64,000 nt of DNA from Dicaeum eximium. Taxonomy: Eukaryota; Chordata; Aves; Passeriformes; Dicaeidae. The notes under the pieces were generated by a model. The model made no database searches, was not told where the DNA came from, and worked only from the letters and a program-made list of their open reading frames with translations. Shown here in pieces: positions 39,703-52,900 of this stretch. The first letter of the stretch is position 1; every line of letters begins with the position of its first letter. Position numbers and translations under genes: made by a program. The stretch covers positions 678,036 through 742,035 of the forward strand of contig VWZP01003802.1 in assembly GCA_013396995.1 (NCBI GenBank), given 5' to 3'.

Positions 39703-39838
39703 CCCCGGGCTGGGACACCGCCCCCGGGCTGGGACACGGCCCCCGGGCAGACACACCGCCCCCGGGCTGGGACACGGTCCCCGGGCTGGGACACACCGCC
39801 CCCGGGCCGGCACACCGCCCCCGGGCAGGGACACTGCC
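39703..39838. repeat. GC-rich minisatellite, about 7 units of 19-21 bp
   Basis: Units of the form cccgggctgggacaccgcc repeat about seven times with small changes (ctggg/caggg/ccgg, accgcc/acggcc/actgcc). The array starts directly at the right edge of the run of Ns. The left edge of the gap has related text (ggcctgggtcaccgccacccc), so the missing part is probably more of the same array. Confidence 0.9.
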
Positions 39839-40148
39839 CGCCTGCAGCCCCGGGCGCTGGGAGCCGCAGGGCCCCCGGCAGCCGCGCTCTGCCCCGATCG
39901 CTCGGCACAGCGCTGCCGCCGCCGCCTGGGCTCGCGTTGCTGGGAGCGGACCCCGGCACGAAGAGTCCCCCCAGCCTGCCGGCAGCCCCCGGCGGCATCC
40001 GCACCTCCGCGCACAGCATCCAGACACGCTGACCTGTCCCAGGGGTGCTGCTGATGGTATTTTTGAGAGCCATTAGGCACCAGCAGTTAAAGTCATAAAG
40101 CAAAATAACCTGTGACACACTTTCACAAAGTAAAGATACTCTATAATT

Positions 40149-40736
40149 TTTACTTCGAAATAATAATGCAATTGAAGTTACATGTTATATCATTAAAAGA
40201 GTTTTTGTGTGCATGTGGTTTTTTCCCAATAATTTTTCATTTTGTGAAGAAATAACATCTTGCACACCTTAACATGAACACACTTCAGCGTTGAATAGCA
40301 AATGACTATGACATTAACCATTTCAGCTGCTTTCTTACTGTAACTTTCTGGAATATATTCTTTGACAGAGGTAAAGAACAAAAAAACACCGGAATGAAAA
40401 ATTATGAATGGAAACTTGCATTTCCCCATTTCTTTACAGAGGAACAGTAATTGCAATCAGCTTAACTGAAGCAGGAATTAATTGGGCTCCTCTGAAGAGC
40501 TGGTGGGCTTTTTCTGATCAGAGGGTATAAATACAGAAAAAGTTATACTCACATGTGAGGAACTGATACAATATTCTGTGCATAGTGAACAAAATGACTT
40601 TTATGAATCCATGGCATGTTTCTATAAAAATGCAGTAAAGAAAATAAAATGCACCGTGGGAACTTTTCTATGAAAGTAAGTCCTACATGGTCCTTTAAAA
40701 AGATATTTCTCCTAAAATAGAATAAAGAAGTATCCA
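40149..40736 (-). other. NR1H4: NR1H4 3' UTR (probable extent)
   Basis: Downstream of the stop I find no AATAAA or ATTAAA on the minus strand. The best candidate is an AGTAAA variant at 40154-40149, followed by a GT-rich stretch (gtgaaagtgtgtcac). That would give a 3' UTR of about 0.6 kb ending just before the GC-rich island. The poly(A) site is inference only. Confidence 0.35.
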
Positions 40737-40975
40737 TCACTGCACATCCCAGATCTCACAGAGAAGAGGTGTGAATTTGTGATCATTCACTCTCCATGAC
40801 ATCAGCATCTCTGCGTGATGATGGTTAAATGTCCGTAATTCTGTGAGACGACCCAGAAGACATGCAAAGTGTTGGGGGTTATCTGGGTGGTGAAGTTTGC
40901 AGACTTTTTGTAGAATATCAAGCAGTGGTTCTTGAAGCCTTTCCACAGAATCTCTGTCCTTTATGTATTGTCGAT
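40737..40975 (-). CDS. NR1H4: NR1H4 last coding exon h: helices 10-12, AF-2, stop
   Basis: The acceptor is ccataatcag. It begins DRQYIKDRDSVERLQEPLLD and runs through the highly conserved NPQHFACLLGRLTELRTFNH, then HHAEMLMSWRVND, to EIWDVQ and TGA (40739-40737). It carries the helix 10-11 His and the helix 12 Trp, which in mammals form the activation switch on bile-acid binding. The 3' UTR continues to lower coordinates. Confidence 0.98.
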
Positions 40976-43900
40976 CTGATTATGGTTTTAAAGAAAAGAA
41001 GTGATTAGCAAATATATGCTCTGATACATTGCAAATATTTACACTGATAAGTTAATATAAAAATATTAAAATATTTACAATGGCCACTGATGTTCATACC
41101 TACAAAGAATATTTATTTTCAAATTAATATAAAATAAAATGTTTAATGCTGTATTTTTGCTTTCATGTAAGCTTCCCCCTTCTAGCTAGAGAAAACTTTT
41201 AACCTTCTAAAAAACTGAAGTATTTTAACTCTGCAATGTTTCACTGGAGTTCTATCATCATCTGTCCATGTGGTTCTGCACCAGAGTACGATTAAATTTC
41301 TTCATCAGAAAATACTTGTCTTTTTATTTTGTTCATATGGAAACGTGTTTGGATTCTTGGATTGGGAGGAAAAGAGGATGGGATTTTTGGTGTAAAAAAA
41401 TGACCTGAGACACACTGACAAAAAGAGTGATGGAAATGCTTCACCTTCCTATTTTTCATGAAACCTGATCTGGAAATCTTCCAATAAAGTCTGAAGACCT
41501 TCATTGCCATACTCTCTTCTAAGTTATAGGGTTCCCCAATTTCCCTCTAAAATATGTGGCATTCAACAATGGTCGGTGGTGATGTGCATGTAGCCACATC
41601 TGGGGTTTTCTGAAGGAAGAAGCCTGTTTTGCTAAGCAGTGAAGAGATACCCATAATTTTTATAAGTACATTATTTAAGCATTTTCCAAAACCAAACAAT
41701 GTGGCAGGACATTTCAAGTTTGTATTTGTGTGCTTGTTCTCTGGTTTAACAACTTAAGATAGAGAATGAGCATACACATTCACTTACTTCATGCAGAATG
41801 TAAGATTTTACAAATATCACATCATGCTTCTCATGCTTTCTTTCCAGAACCACTAATATTTAATTCTGGATGAGAAGTTACCTGGAGATAGGATAACTAT
41901 GGCTGTGAGCAGTGCATATTCTTCCCGTGTCATCTTCAGCTCTCCAATGCTTTTATAAAAATTGAACATGGGAGTTATGAATTCATCTGAGATACCTGTG
42001 AGAGTGAAAAAAATAGTTATAGTATGTCTTAATTATTTAAGCACTCTGGTTTATTACTACACAGCAATTATTTCATATTTTGTATTGACTGTCTTGGTGG
42101 AAGAAATCTACTACAGGAATCATGCTGCAAGACAATTAGTTACAAAAGTTCAAGCACATCCTTGTTTTCCAGAGCAAACTAGACACAGGCAAACACTGGC
42201 AATTTCTTTTTGCATGGTTTCAAAGCCTTTCTTTCAAACAATTCATTTTACTCTGCAGGTTTGTCCATCTGGCTCTTCAGGACAAGTCTCAAACGTGGTT
42301 TCCTCATTGTCTGCTGATAATTGCACTGGTGGTTTCCTGCATTGTCTGCTTTGAGAAGCAGACCCTGTGTTCCCTGTCTCTGCATTAGTTATGTGGAAAT
42401 CTCTCAGGGTGTATGGTTTAATTCTAGCCCAACACTACAGCTAATTGCCTTGGGCAGTTGCTTCAGTTGTCTTCTCCATAAAGACACTTAATTACTCCTT
42501 TTATGTAGCCTGAAACTTTTGTTTGGTCTAGGATTACCTGTAGTCCAAGATGAACTTGTTTGCAAATACTACTACCTTAAAGCATAAAATAATGTGTTAT
42601 AAAATACAGAGCCAAAAATATCTAAAATCCAGACCTACTTAAGAATAGGATCATGTGATTCTCTCACCATCAGCAGAGCCTTTGGGGTTTCCAAACTAAG
42701 GCATGCCAATGGGACTTCTTCTTGCTGACTTTGTCGTCAGGTCACAATGTTCTTAGTTAGCCTTAAATTACAGATGTACTCCATCCTGCTCTTTGGTGTA
42801 AAAGAGAAGTCCTGTGACATCAAAATTATTCCTTTTTTAAATATGTGAGTCACTCAGAGCAGACATTAAACTATTGACAGTGACTGCTTGCAGCTCTGAA
42901 GCAGTGTTGACATCCAAACCACTGGTTCTGCAGCAAGAGCCTTTTGGCCTTCCTTGGCTGAAAGGATGGAAACCTCCTTGGTTCCCACAGATGAGGGCCA
43001 TAGGATCTCTTGTAGATTTAATCTGAATTTTGATCTGTTCTAGGAGAAGTCTTTATAACTTCCTTTGGAAACCACATGAAATAACAGGTTTGAGTGTTGT
43101 GTACACCACCAAGCTGACGTTCAGGACTAGTGAGATTTGGAGTGCCCCCAGTAGGTGAAATTCAAATTGAAACTTAGCAGGTGGAACTCAAAGAAAGGAA
43201 GCATGAAGTCACTTGACTCAACTATGAAACAGTCACATTTTGCTGTGACAATGAATTTACTTCAAGCAGTGGAATAGTTACGTGTCCCAACAGTGAAAGT
43301 ATGGTCTTGTAGAGTGTGATTTATTTTACGGCTGAGTCATATGTTTAAACCAACCAACCAGCTTCAGATTACAAGCCACAAATCTTGTTTCTGTGATGAG
43401 TTCAATACTACTGACTCTAAGTCAATTAAAGGGATAATATATGGTGTGGGTCAGCTCGTCATGTAGAAATTAGTAACACAGCTGGATCTTTTTACAGAGC
43501 AAACAATAGTCATAGCATCTAATGTGCTGTGAGGTTTATGTTGTTAGTCATCGGTGTTAACTACTTAAAATTTTGAACACTTGTTATTGCTAACTTTTGG
43601 GGAGCCACCTGTCTCTCTCTTGGGTGGTTTTAAATGACAAGGTTCCTTATAATATGTAAGTAGCACAGGTATATGGCACACCAAAGTCTTAAAGTTTGCA
43701 TGAAAGTAGAAAAAAAAAAGAAGTAAAAAGCTGGGCCCTAAAGCAGAGCAAATTAATTTCTTTCATGGAAATAAGTAAGTCCAAGACAAACTTGATATTT
43801 TTAGAAGTCTCTGTGCAAGGTATCATGCCGCTGGGCACAATCATCTTGACAGGAAACAAGAAATGGTTAGAAGTGGGCTGTGACTAAGTCTTGCATCATT

Positions 43901-46900
43901 TGTTTCTCACATTCATAATTTGAAGTTTTTTTCTCTTTTTTCTTTTGAAGGTCAGGTTAGCTTTCAGCTGGATTAATTCATTGCTTTTAGTGACTTCAAT
44001 AGCCTCAACTCTTGTTGTCTATATAGCAGAAGTGGGATGACAATGGTGCTAGCAAACAGGATGTGGAAAAGCTAATTCAGGTCCTCACTGCTCCAAACAA
44101 TGCCTAAGCATGTAGTGAAAAAATCCTTTCCCAGAAAGCTTATAAACTAACATTAAGTATGGAAGGATGAAGCAAAAAATGAGTATAGATGTGAAAGAAA
44201 ATTAAATTACTGCAGAGAACTCTGCACTAGTGTACTGCAAACAGAGAAATACAACAAAACCATAGAGATGCAAGGGAATTAAAAAGGGCTATTTGAACAA
44301 TGCAAGCAATTTACCACTTTTCCTAAGGAGAACAAAACTAAAACTTGTGATATATATCACAAGACAATTATGAAAAAAAAAATCCGTGAAAAATGAGCAA
44401 TTTTGGAACGAGGATAATGGAATCTTTTCTCTTAGCAGTTTTGCTCATCCCACCTATGCTGGAGTTTCCCTGCTATTACTTCGTCTTCCTGCAGGCACGT
44501 TACAAAATTGCTTTTCCGTCACAAGAGGGGGCTGTTTTCTAATCTGATTGTAAAAGCTTCGGTTTGGATTTAATAAACTCCAACTGAAAGAAAAAAAAAA
44601 ACCCACCAAAAAAAAAAAANAAAAAAAACCAAAAAAACCCCTCGAAAACCAGGAAACACAGGAAACAGATGTTTATATTTCTTATTTTTTTTCCTAGCTA
44701 CTGTATTAGATATTGCCACTTCAATTTAGATTACCAGAACAAGAATTAAAGGTGATTTGGTGCTTGTTAACTGGAAAGACTAGAGAAGAAATTAATTACA
44801 TGATTTTCCCAATGTCATTACTAGAAGTTATAGCTCAAAAGTGAAAAAAAAAAATCAAATAGATGAAATTCTATTTCTGGCCTCATTGAGAACAGAAAAG
44901 TTAGTTCCGCCTAACCCTCTATATTTAGATCAGACAAGAGCCCTACACGGTGCTGTCAGGCAGGCAGAGCTTCCTGGTCACTGCTAACAGTGCCTCCTTC
45001 CTAACTTTCTTCAAAGAGGCTTCAAATACCTTGTTGCATGCAGCGTTATGGCAGTAAGAACATGCTTCTCCTTCATATGTCATTGGGCATCTTTCTGTGT
45101 TATGTGGATTCCTGCCTAACCCAACTCAGCCACCTGCAGAAGATGCTGCAGATCATTTGATTATTTCGTTATGTTAATGCATTTCTGGCTGTAGACCCAG
45201 GCGTGGTCACTGGGAAATACAAGCTTTACTGAGTGCAGCTTTGCAGCTTCAAACTAGAGCAGATTTAAATCCATGGACATTATTTATTCAACATCCCTTA
45301 CTTGCACAAGTTCATCCCCATCTGTAGTTCAAGGCACAGCATTACTTTAGACCTTAAATTTTTTAGATTTTTGTTGCTGTGATTACTCTTTAAAGGTAAG
45401 ATGACTGATACCTTTATAAGGTTTGGAGTTTCAGGCCACGAATAATTATCTGGTTTACATAATCCTGGAATACGTGTATTTACTGTGATATTAAGTCAGT
45501 ATTGCCAGCTTTTTGAGACAGCATTCTCTCTTCTATTTTGGCCGTTTTGCAAAACCGAATAATTATTCTATTGCAAGAAGAAAGCCTGAGAGTAAATGCT
45601 AATTAACAGTAACTAGCACTGTGTTATTAATATAGATAGAGATCATTTTTTCTTGATAAACATTGAGGTGTCAGTGAATATGAAACCAAGGGTTTATTAG
45701 TAGCTGCTCTATGCAAATTAAATATTCTAATTACTCACAAACTTACATTTTATCTTTCACATTATTCCATCTACCAGAATTGTTTTTCATGCTGCTTATT
45801 AGCTCTCCCTTCTGAGCTATTCAAATGCATCACTGGCCCTTTAAACACTGACCAAATTCACCCCCTTGATGCTGAGTGCCAAATCGGGGGAAAATCTAGC
45901 CAGGAGAGAAGACACACCAGAGCATGGGCACATACTTTTCTGTATTCTGCCATTATTTTGTAGGGGTTAAATGGCCAACTTAATGAGATGTTAGCATGTG
46001 TTGAACAGAACTCCCAACCAAGTACTGAACTCCAATCTTCTTTAAAGCAATCCATGGGACCTCTGTTAAGTCATAATTGCAAGCAAAGAAACCTTAGTTT
46101 AAGAAACCCAACCAAACAAGCAACAAGCTAAGCCTGTAAGGAGGGTGCAAATGACCTTTCCACATACCCTCCTTTAGCAGAGGCCTGAGTGCCTGCAGTC
46201 AAGAGAGAAATGTGGTCTGGCACACAGTAGCAGCATCTGCACTGCCTTGAGGTAGTCTTCATAGGCAGAGTCTAAAAACGTTTCTGGCCTAAAGAAGCAC
46301 ACTATGCAGAAGAAAAGAGATTGGGTCCCTGACATCTGTTCTTGCTTTCATGGGTATAGGTCTATTGTGTAGATATGATTTAAACAATTTTAGCAACTTT
46401 AACGGCACTTCAGGTGGCTAGCACTGGATGACTGGTGTGGTAGATTGTGCAGGAAAAGTGTGTGAACAGAAAAGCTCTTTCTTACATTTTGCAATTTAGA
46501 GTGGTCTAAATTTCTAAATCTTTTGGGCAGTGTGCCAGTTTTGCCTTGAGTCACAGGATGATGTGTCTCCTTCCACGAGGATGCACATGACCATTTGGAG
46601 GGTTAGACACTTTGGACACGTCAGTGAAAATCATTTTGTTTCTCTGCACAAACCCCAGCACAAGGGGGATTTGAAGCACTACCCTTGCTCAGTATTAATA
46701 ACCAAATTATAAAAGGCAAAGGCAATGGAAGTTATTAGATATCCATGTTCTTATACCAAACTTTGCTTTGGGTTGCAGAAGCCTCTTATCCAAATCAATG
46801 GGAACTTTGTATCTCACATTCAATGGCAAAAGGTGGCCTCTTGCCAATGCTTTGAAAGTGCGGCTATTTCTTTTTTTCCCCTGGATCTGAGTGTACTTCA

Positions 46901-49900
46901 GCACCTGTAACCCATCCAGGAAGACAACAATGTATTTCACAATGTCAGAGGTCCTACTGTCAACTTAAAATTTGGCTCCAGATTCTTCCCTTTCTGTCAA
47001 TATCAGTATTTTATTTCCCAATACTCAAATTCCTAGAACTGCTCCGTAGAGCAAAATGATGAAATAAAAATCTCTGTCTTTTCATGACTACTGAAACCTG
47101 TTATCTTTAGCAAAACAAACTACAAATGCTCACAGAGAAAAATTTCTGTATCTCAGTTCTGTTTTTTAAAAATACTGTACTGCTCAATAATGGGGAGAAT
47201 TTGCTTTCAAAATAACAGAAAAACACCAAGCATTAAATTGTTGGCCTTTCACAGAATGAGTCAATCACAATATGGTATATGCATAGTGAAGCATCAAATA
47301 AGAAGAGTACATGGCACCAGATCTCAGTAACCTTAAAGAGAAGTCTGTATTTCTCATTAAGTCTCAATATTAGGGTGCGTAGGAGAGGATTTCAGTCACA
47401 GGAACACCTAATGCAAGAATTTTCATAACAGTTTATGGACAAAGACCATCAGGGAGCAAACAAAGGCAGTCTCTGAGGTGCAGCAGGACTTCAGCAATAT
47501 GCACAAGCTCAGAAATAAAAATACACCTCATCAGCATGAGAATGAAAATGAATGCTGATAATGCTCAAAGGTCATCACCACCAGATCTCTGACTTCTTTA
47601 TCAGAAAAAAACCCCAAACATTCCATACAATCAGACTGGAGAAGACATAAATATTAATAGGTGAGACCAGCTTGAAAGTGGACATGGTGGCAGGTGACAG
47701 AAGCCTGGACAGCTTGTGACTTTTAGGCAGGATCACCACCACCCTCCCTTATTTTATGGATATAGGCATCAAAGCTTGACAATAGAACTTATGTGATATT
47801 CAGGCATTAGTCTGTACCTAAAAATATACAGAGAGAAATTCTGACCAACAGGAATAATTTATGGCTGCTGTCATGACAATGTTTAGGACATGCCTAGGAG
47901 CCATAAATAATCCTGAAGCTGTTTTTTCATTTGTTACCTATAAACTTGATTTTTAAACTCCCACTCAGCCATCACTGAATTTCTTCTGATGCTCTCTATT
48001 GTCTTTGTATGTTTCAGTTTTCTGCATTTAGCCTTTTTTCTTTCTGTGTTTGTTTGTTTTCCAGTGAGGCATATGAGGCAGATCCAAGGAAAAAGAGAGG
48101 TTTAATCTCTTCTGGCCATTCTTATCTCTTGGACCAGTCTACAACATGATAATGGGCAGCTGCAGCTTTTAGTAGCATTTGTCCTTACTGGTTAAGACTG
48201 GAAAAGATTGCTTGCATTTCTGCCCTAATGTCACATTTGGTACAGGCTGCTATGGAACCTAGAGCCCTGTTGTGAAGTCCTATGACATACAAGGATGTGA
48301 ACTGCATAATATTTAATATTTTTAATATTGAATATTTGTAATATTTTATTTACTATAATTTTTATTACATATTTGTGAAATAACATTGAAAGCTGTATGT
48401 GTAAACAATGATAACAGAAGAATTTGGATGCCTTTCTTTCATTTTGTTTGAACTTTGACACATGAAAATAATGAGGATTTAAGCTGCAAAAATAAGCTAT
48501 TTCTGTAGTAGATATTTTAAAACTATTTCAAGGTTTCATTCATTTAAAAGTTAAATAGGTCCAGTAGCAGGAAGTAAACAACAAATGCAAATATTTAAAA
48601 GCTGCTTTTTTTATTGTCACAGTCCCATTAAATGCAGCAAAAGAAAATCTTTTAAAGTAGTTTTGAATTTGCACTAAGTGGAGAAATAAAATATATGAGA
48701 AAAGTTATTTTATTCTGTATCCTGGCTATTAATAGAAGGAAACAATGCAGTCAGCAGCAGTAAGCTGGGTAATACTTTATCCTCCTGTAATAGAAAGAGG
48801 GGGAAGTTCTAACATCAGTATTTCCTCTTATGTCTTCAACTTGATCCTGGCTTGAGGCAAGATGTTTTAGAAAGCTTCTTCCAAGAACAAGAAGATACAC
48901 ATTTCCATTTCTACATGCATACATGTTTAAAAAGTTATTGTGTTTTATTTCTTGGGAACTATTCAGCCTGAGTTTTTGGTCTAAGAATTTGCTTTTAATT
49001 TACCTTGGAGTTTTTTTTTGCCACAGAAAAAAAATTAATTGCAGGAAACATACCGCATTTGTTACTGGTCTTGAAATTTCTATACAAATTTCTTCTAAAT
49101 TGTTCTACACAAAATGTTTTTTTAAAATCTGGAACATGACAGGTAAGTAATACTAAGGCAGGATACAATGTAATATTCCAGCCAGTTGTGTTATCATGAA
49201 GTCAAGCACAAACTTACAAAATATAATATTGTATCTCATCTGGATTCAACAGTTGAAGAAAATTAACAGATTTTAAAATTATGACTAAGGAAAATTATTG
49301 GTATGATGTAAGGGCTTAAGCAATGTTCTGGATTACAAGTATTTCTTGGTTTTGGGATTTTTTTAATGAAGTGTTGATACCCTGATTGAAGAAGCTTCAT
49401 ACTCATTGTACAGATTAGAGAAGAGAAGCTTTCAGTAATTATGTTGCTATATGGATTAATTTCTCTAAAACCTATTTTTATAAAAAATGTGGGATGCAAT
49501 CCAGTTAGAAAATCTCTTAATTAAGACATTTGGATCTGTTACAACTCATTACAGTTTCCAGGAAACATATCTGGCCTTCTTGGCATACTTCTCTGCCTGC
49601 AGAACCTGAACCAGAAGCTATTCATATCACTTTGGAAGTCACTGTTTCCAGTCCATCAAAAAATACCCTCTTATAATCAATCAAAATGAAAGAAATATAA
49701 AAAAATACTAATTATAAATGAGTGTGCTAAGCCAAAATAAATACATATGTTCAGCTAGTGAATTATTGTCAAGTTTTCTGACTCCTCTTCCGTGAATCAA
49801 ATATGTTAAGTATTGGCTTATTTTGCTTACATCAGTAGTACTTTCTGAACTGAGTTCCAGCCCATTTCCGTGGCTAATATTGAGGTTACATGGTCTTCTG

Positions 49901-52900
49901 TCTCTTTTCCTTCTGATCCTTAAAAAGGAAAGTCAGAAGGCAGAATCCATAGACTGACTCTTATTCAGAATTGTTGATTCATTTGGGTATTCATTGGTAG
50001 GTGTCTGAGGGTTGGATAAAGCTTTCTGGTCAATACAGAGAAAGGCAAAACATTCAGTATTGGATTGGTGGAGGACAAAGAATGAATAATAATGTAAAAC
50101 ACAACTTCACCTGCTCTAAGGAACAAAATCCCATTTGGCTTTTCATAATTATTATGATTTATATCTAGAACCAGTGGAATTTATCACAGTCACTGAGCTT
50201 TCAATGGGCCTTAAGAAGCAAAAAGGATACTGAGAACATGCTGTATCTGTAATTCTTCTATGCATCTTGTTCAGTGTCATTCAATTTTACCAGAACAACC
50301 CTAAGAATAGGTGCTTGCCATCAGTCATCTTCAGTAACATCCTAAAATCTCTTTTTCTTTTCTTCTTATAGGGATTGTCTTTGAAAGCATAATTACCAAT
50401 ACTTTATGTGAACAATTTGAAATGGTAATATTTCTTCTTTGTCATTCTTTCATTCTTATCATTGGAGACATGCACTAGGTTTATTTAATGTAGCATTATT
50501 CATAATAGTTGCAATGTACTTGTAAAGAATCCTTTTACCTTATGAACTTTAGACTCAAGGCTCAGTTAGATTTGTTCTAGTTAATGTAAAGAACATTCAG
50601 ATCAATGCTACTAAACAATCTTACTAGCTTCCCAAGGGCCAAATACTGACACAGAAGTGTAATGGTGTGGTTTAGTTTTGCCTCATTGAACAAGATACCT
50701 ACCACTATTGCGAATTCTTTCTTCTAAAAGGACGGTGTGTCCCGTAGGAAGTTTCCTGCTGAAGATCTCAGCTGAACGGAGGAACATGGCTTCTACTGCT
50801 GAGCCCTTCAGCAAAGCAATCTGGTCTTCATGATCAAGGGTTTGGAAGCCTGAGGACACATTAGGGACAAGTCAGGCAGCAAAAGAAACAGTTTCCACTT
50901 CTTTCTGTCCTGAAATTCCTGCATGTGAGGCACACAACTGCATAACCTCAATGTTGGTGTCAGTAGGGTTGCTAAGTGCTGCAGACATTCAAACCTGGAC
51001 TTCAGAACATGACACTGATTTGAACCTCCCCAAAGTTTATGAGGATTGCACATGTATTTCAGTGGTCATGGTACTTTTAGAGGATAAGCAAAGTGTGGTG
51101 GTGCATAACCAATAGTGAGATTTTTGTCTAACCTGATGCTGCTCCATAATACCTTCTGTCATGTTTCCACCAGAGCTCTCTACACTCCTTTCCCACCTCA
51201 GTTCTGCTTTCAGTGTTACAATGCACCTTCCTTAGTTAAAGGGGACCTCTACCATAGGCCCAGTGTTTAGTCTTGAGGTAACATGAACCTGAGAGTTAAA
51301 AAACTCAGATTTTCAGCACTTGTCCATAACACACTATGCAAGGAGCATAAATATTGGTGCCACAAACTAGAGAAAGTTCTTGTGTGGGACTCACAATTCA
51401 ATGGATGTCATAACCTAGAGGCATTGCTAGAAAGGCAGCAAAGGGAAACAAGTAGAGTCTAGCAAGTTAGTGGTAATTTAGGGGCAGACTATTTGGCACT
51501 GCAGCAATATATAAAAACAAAAACTCTCTACAGACACAATCCCTTCTCTGAGCATTTTCTTTGTCAATAGCTAAAGAGTGCCACATCTTGGAGTAGAAGA
51601 GTTTGGATTTTTCAGTTGACTACTCTTCTGAGTACAAAGCACCTTTTCTTTATGCAGCGTCTAAACAGTGTGTAGAAGGATCAGGCAGTTTAAAAGAATC
51701 TTTAAAATATAAACAAAGCTTTTCAAAAGGCAATAGAAAGGCACGTAAGCATTTCAATAACAAAATTTCCCCCAACACACTGGATATACCTGGTAGTTTT
51801 TTAGTGAATTCCACAAGAACCTGCACATGACTGGTAGCCATTTCTGTTAAAATCAGAAAATTTCCTTCAGCACTGAATTCCTCATTCAACTGTTAAAAAT
51901 CAAACAAAAAAAAAAATCTGTTCATTTTCACTGACATTTCATATTTGGGAGCACATAATACAAGAACTATTAGACTACACCAGGCAAGAGTTCCACCAAA
52001 CACTGTAATTTGTCTCCAATGTTGTCAAAACCAAGTATTTTGGAAGGCAACATAATAAGTAGACAGTGTCTTTTACTCTAGAAAATATTTTCAAGATTCC
52101 AGGCTGGTGTCTTTACAGATAAGAAGCTTGACAGCAAGTCAAACTCAAATCATTGCCTACACTGACAATGGAAAAAAAAGCTCCAATCAGCAAAGGGTAG
52201 ATTGGATCATAAAAGTCTTATTCTAGAGTTGAAAGATTTTTCTTAACATTTAAGTTTGAGAAAGATGTTGTCTAATTGTTGACTGAGTGGGAGAGGTTCT
52301 GCCCCACTTTCAGCATACTTTAGGTGTAAGCCCACAGTTTGCTCTACTTACTACACTCACTTATGCTGACTACAAATATTTTTTGCCTTGTAATCCTCAG
52401 TTTCATTATCAATGTTTCAAAAATGAATTTGTCAATATACTTACTAGTTTTTTTGACACCTCCTGGGGTATTTGTTGTTTACTGTATGAATCCATAATAT
52501 AATCAAGAAGATTCTGCTGTTCTGTGGTAAGTTCTACCCTCTCCTATACTGGCAAAAAAAGAAAAAAAAAAAAAGCCCATCATGAAATGTAGTCACAGTA
52601 ATGATGTAGCATCTCTTCCTTTAAGCAAAAGCTACACATCTCTTTTTCACAATTTGGAGACCAAGGAGATAAGAGGTTTTCTTGTCACTGAGGCTTTTAC
52701 AGAAGTGTAAAGAAGAGAAGTGTATAATGTTTTTAAACTGCATAGCTTTGTGTGGTTAATTATCAGAAACAAGGGAATGTTTAGCAAATAACTAGGTATG
52801 TTCAAGTTTTAATATCATGCCTCATTGTATCTGATATATGTACCACAGAAAAAATACTGCATGGATCTTAGAGATGCTTTACAGGGTTTTGACTAAAAAT

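Larger units (their letters stand above)
39340..40035 (-). promoter_or_regulatory. GAS2L3: GC/CpG-rich island, probable GAS2L3 promoter
   Basis: The block is rich in GC and CpG (for example gcgccgccgctcccg, gacgcgagcgggg) against an AT-rich background of tens of kb. It lies upstream of GAS2L3 in transcription direction and just past the end of NR1H4. The exon at 34525 starts with an acceptor, so transcription must start further upstream, and this island is the natural candidate. The first exon and TSS cannot be placed from sequence. Part of the island is an assembly gap and minisatellite. Confidence 0.75.

Noticed and set aside
39176..40118. Several long open frames (160-283 codons) on both strands through the GC-rich island
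   Set aside because: They run through the N gap and the minisatellite, exist in most frames at once because of high GC, and resemble no protein. They are composition artefacts.
42730..42755. Nuclear-receptor-like half sites (aggtcac...tgttct) in the NR1H4 intron
   Set aside because: One imperfect pair in a long intron is expected by chance, and the spacing fits no single well-defined element.
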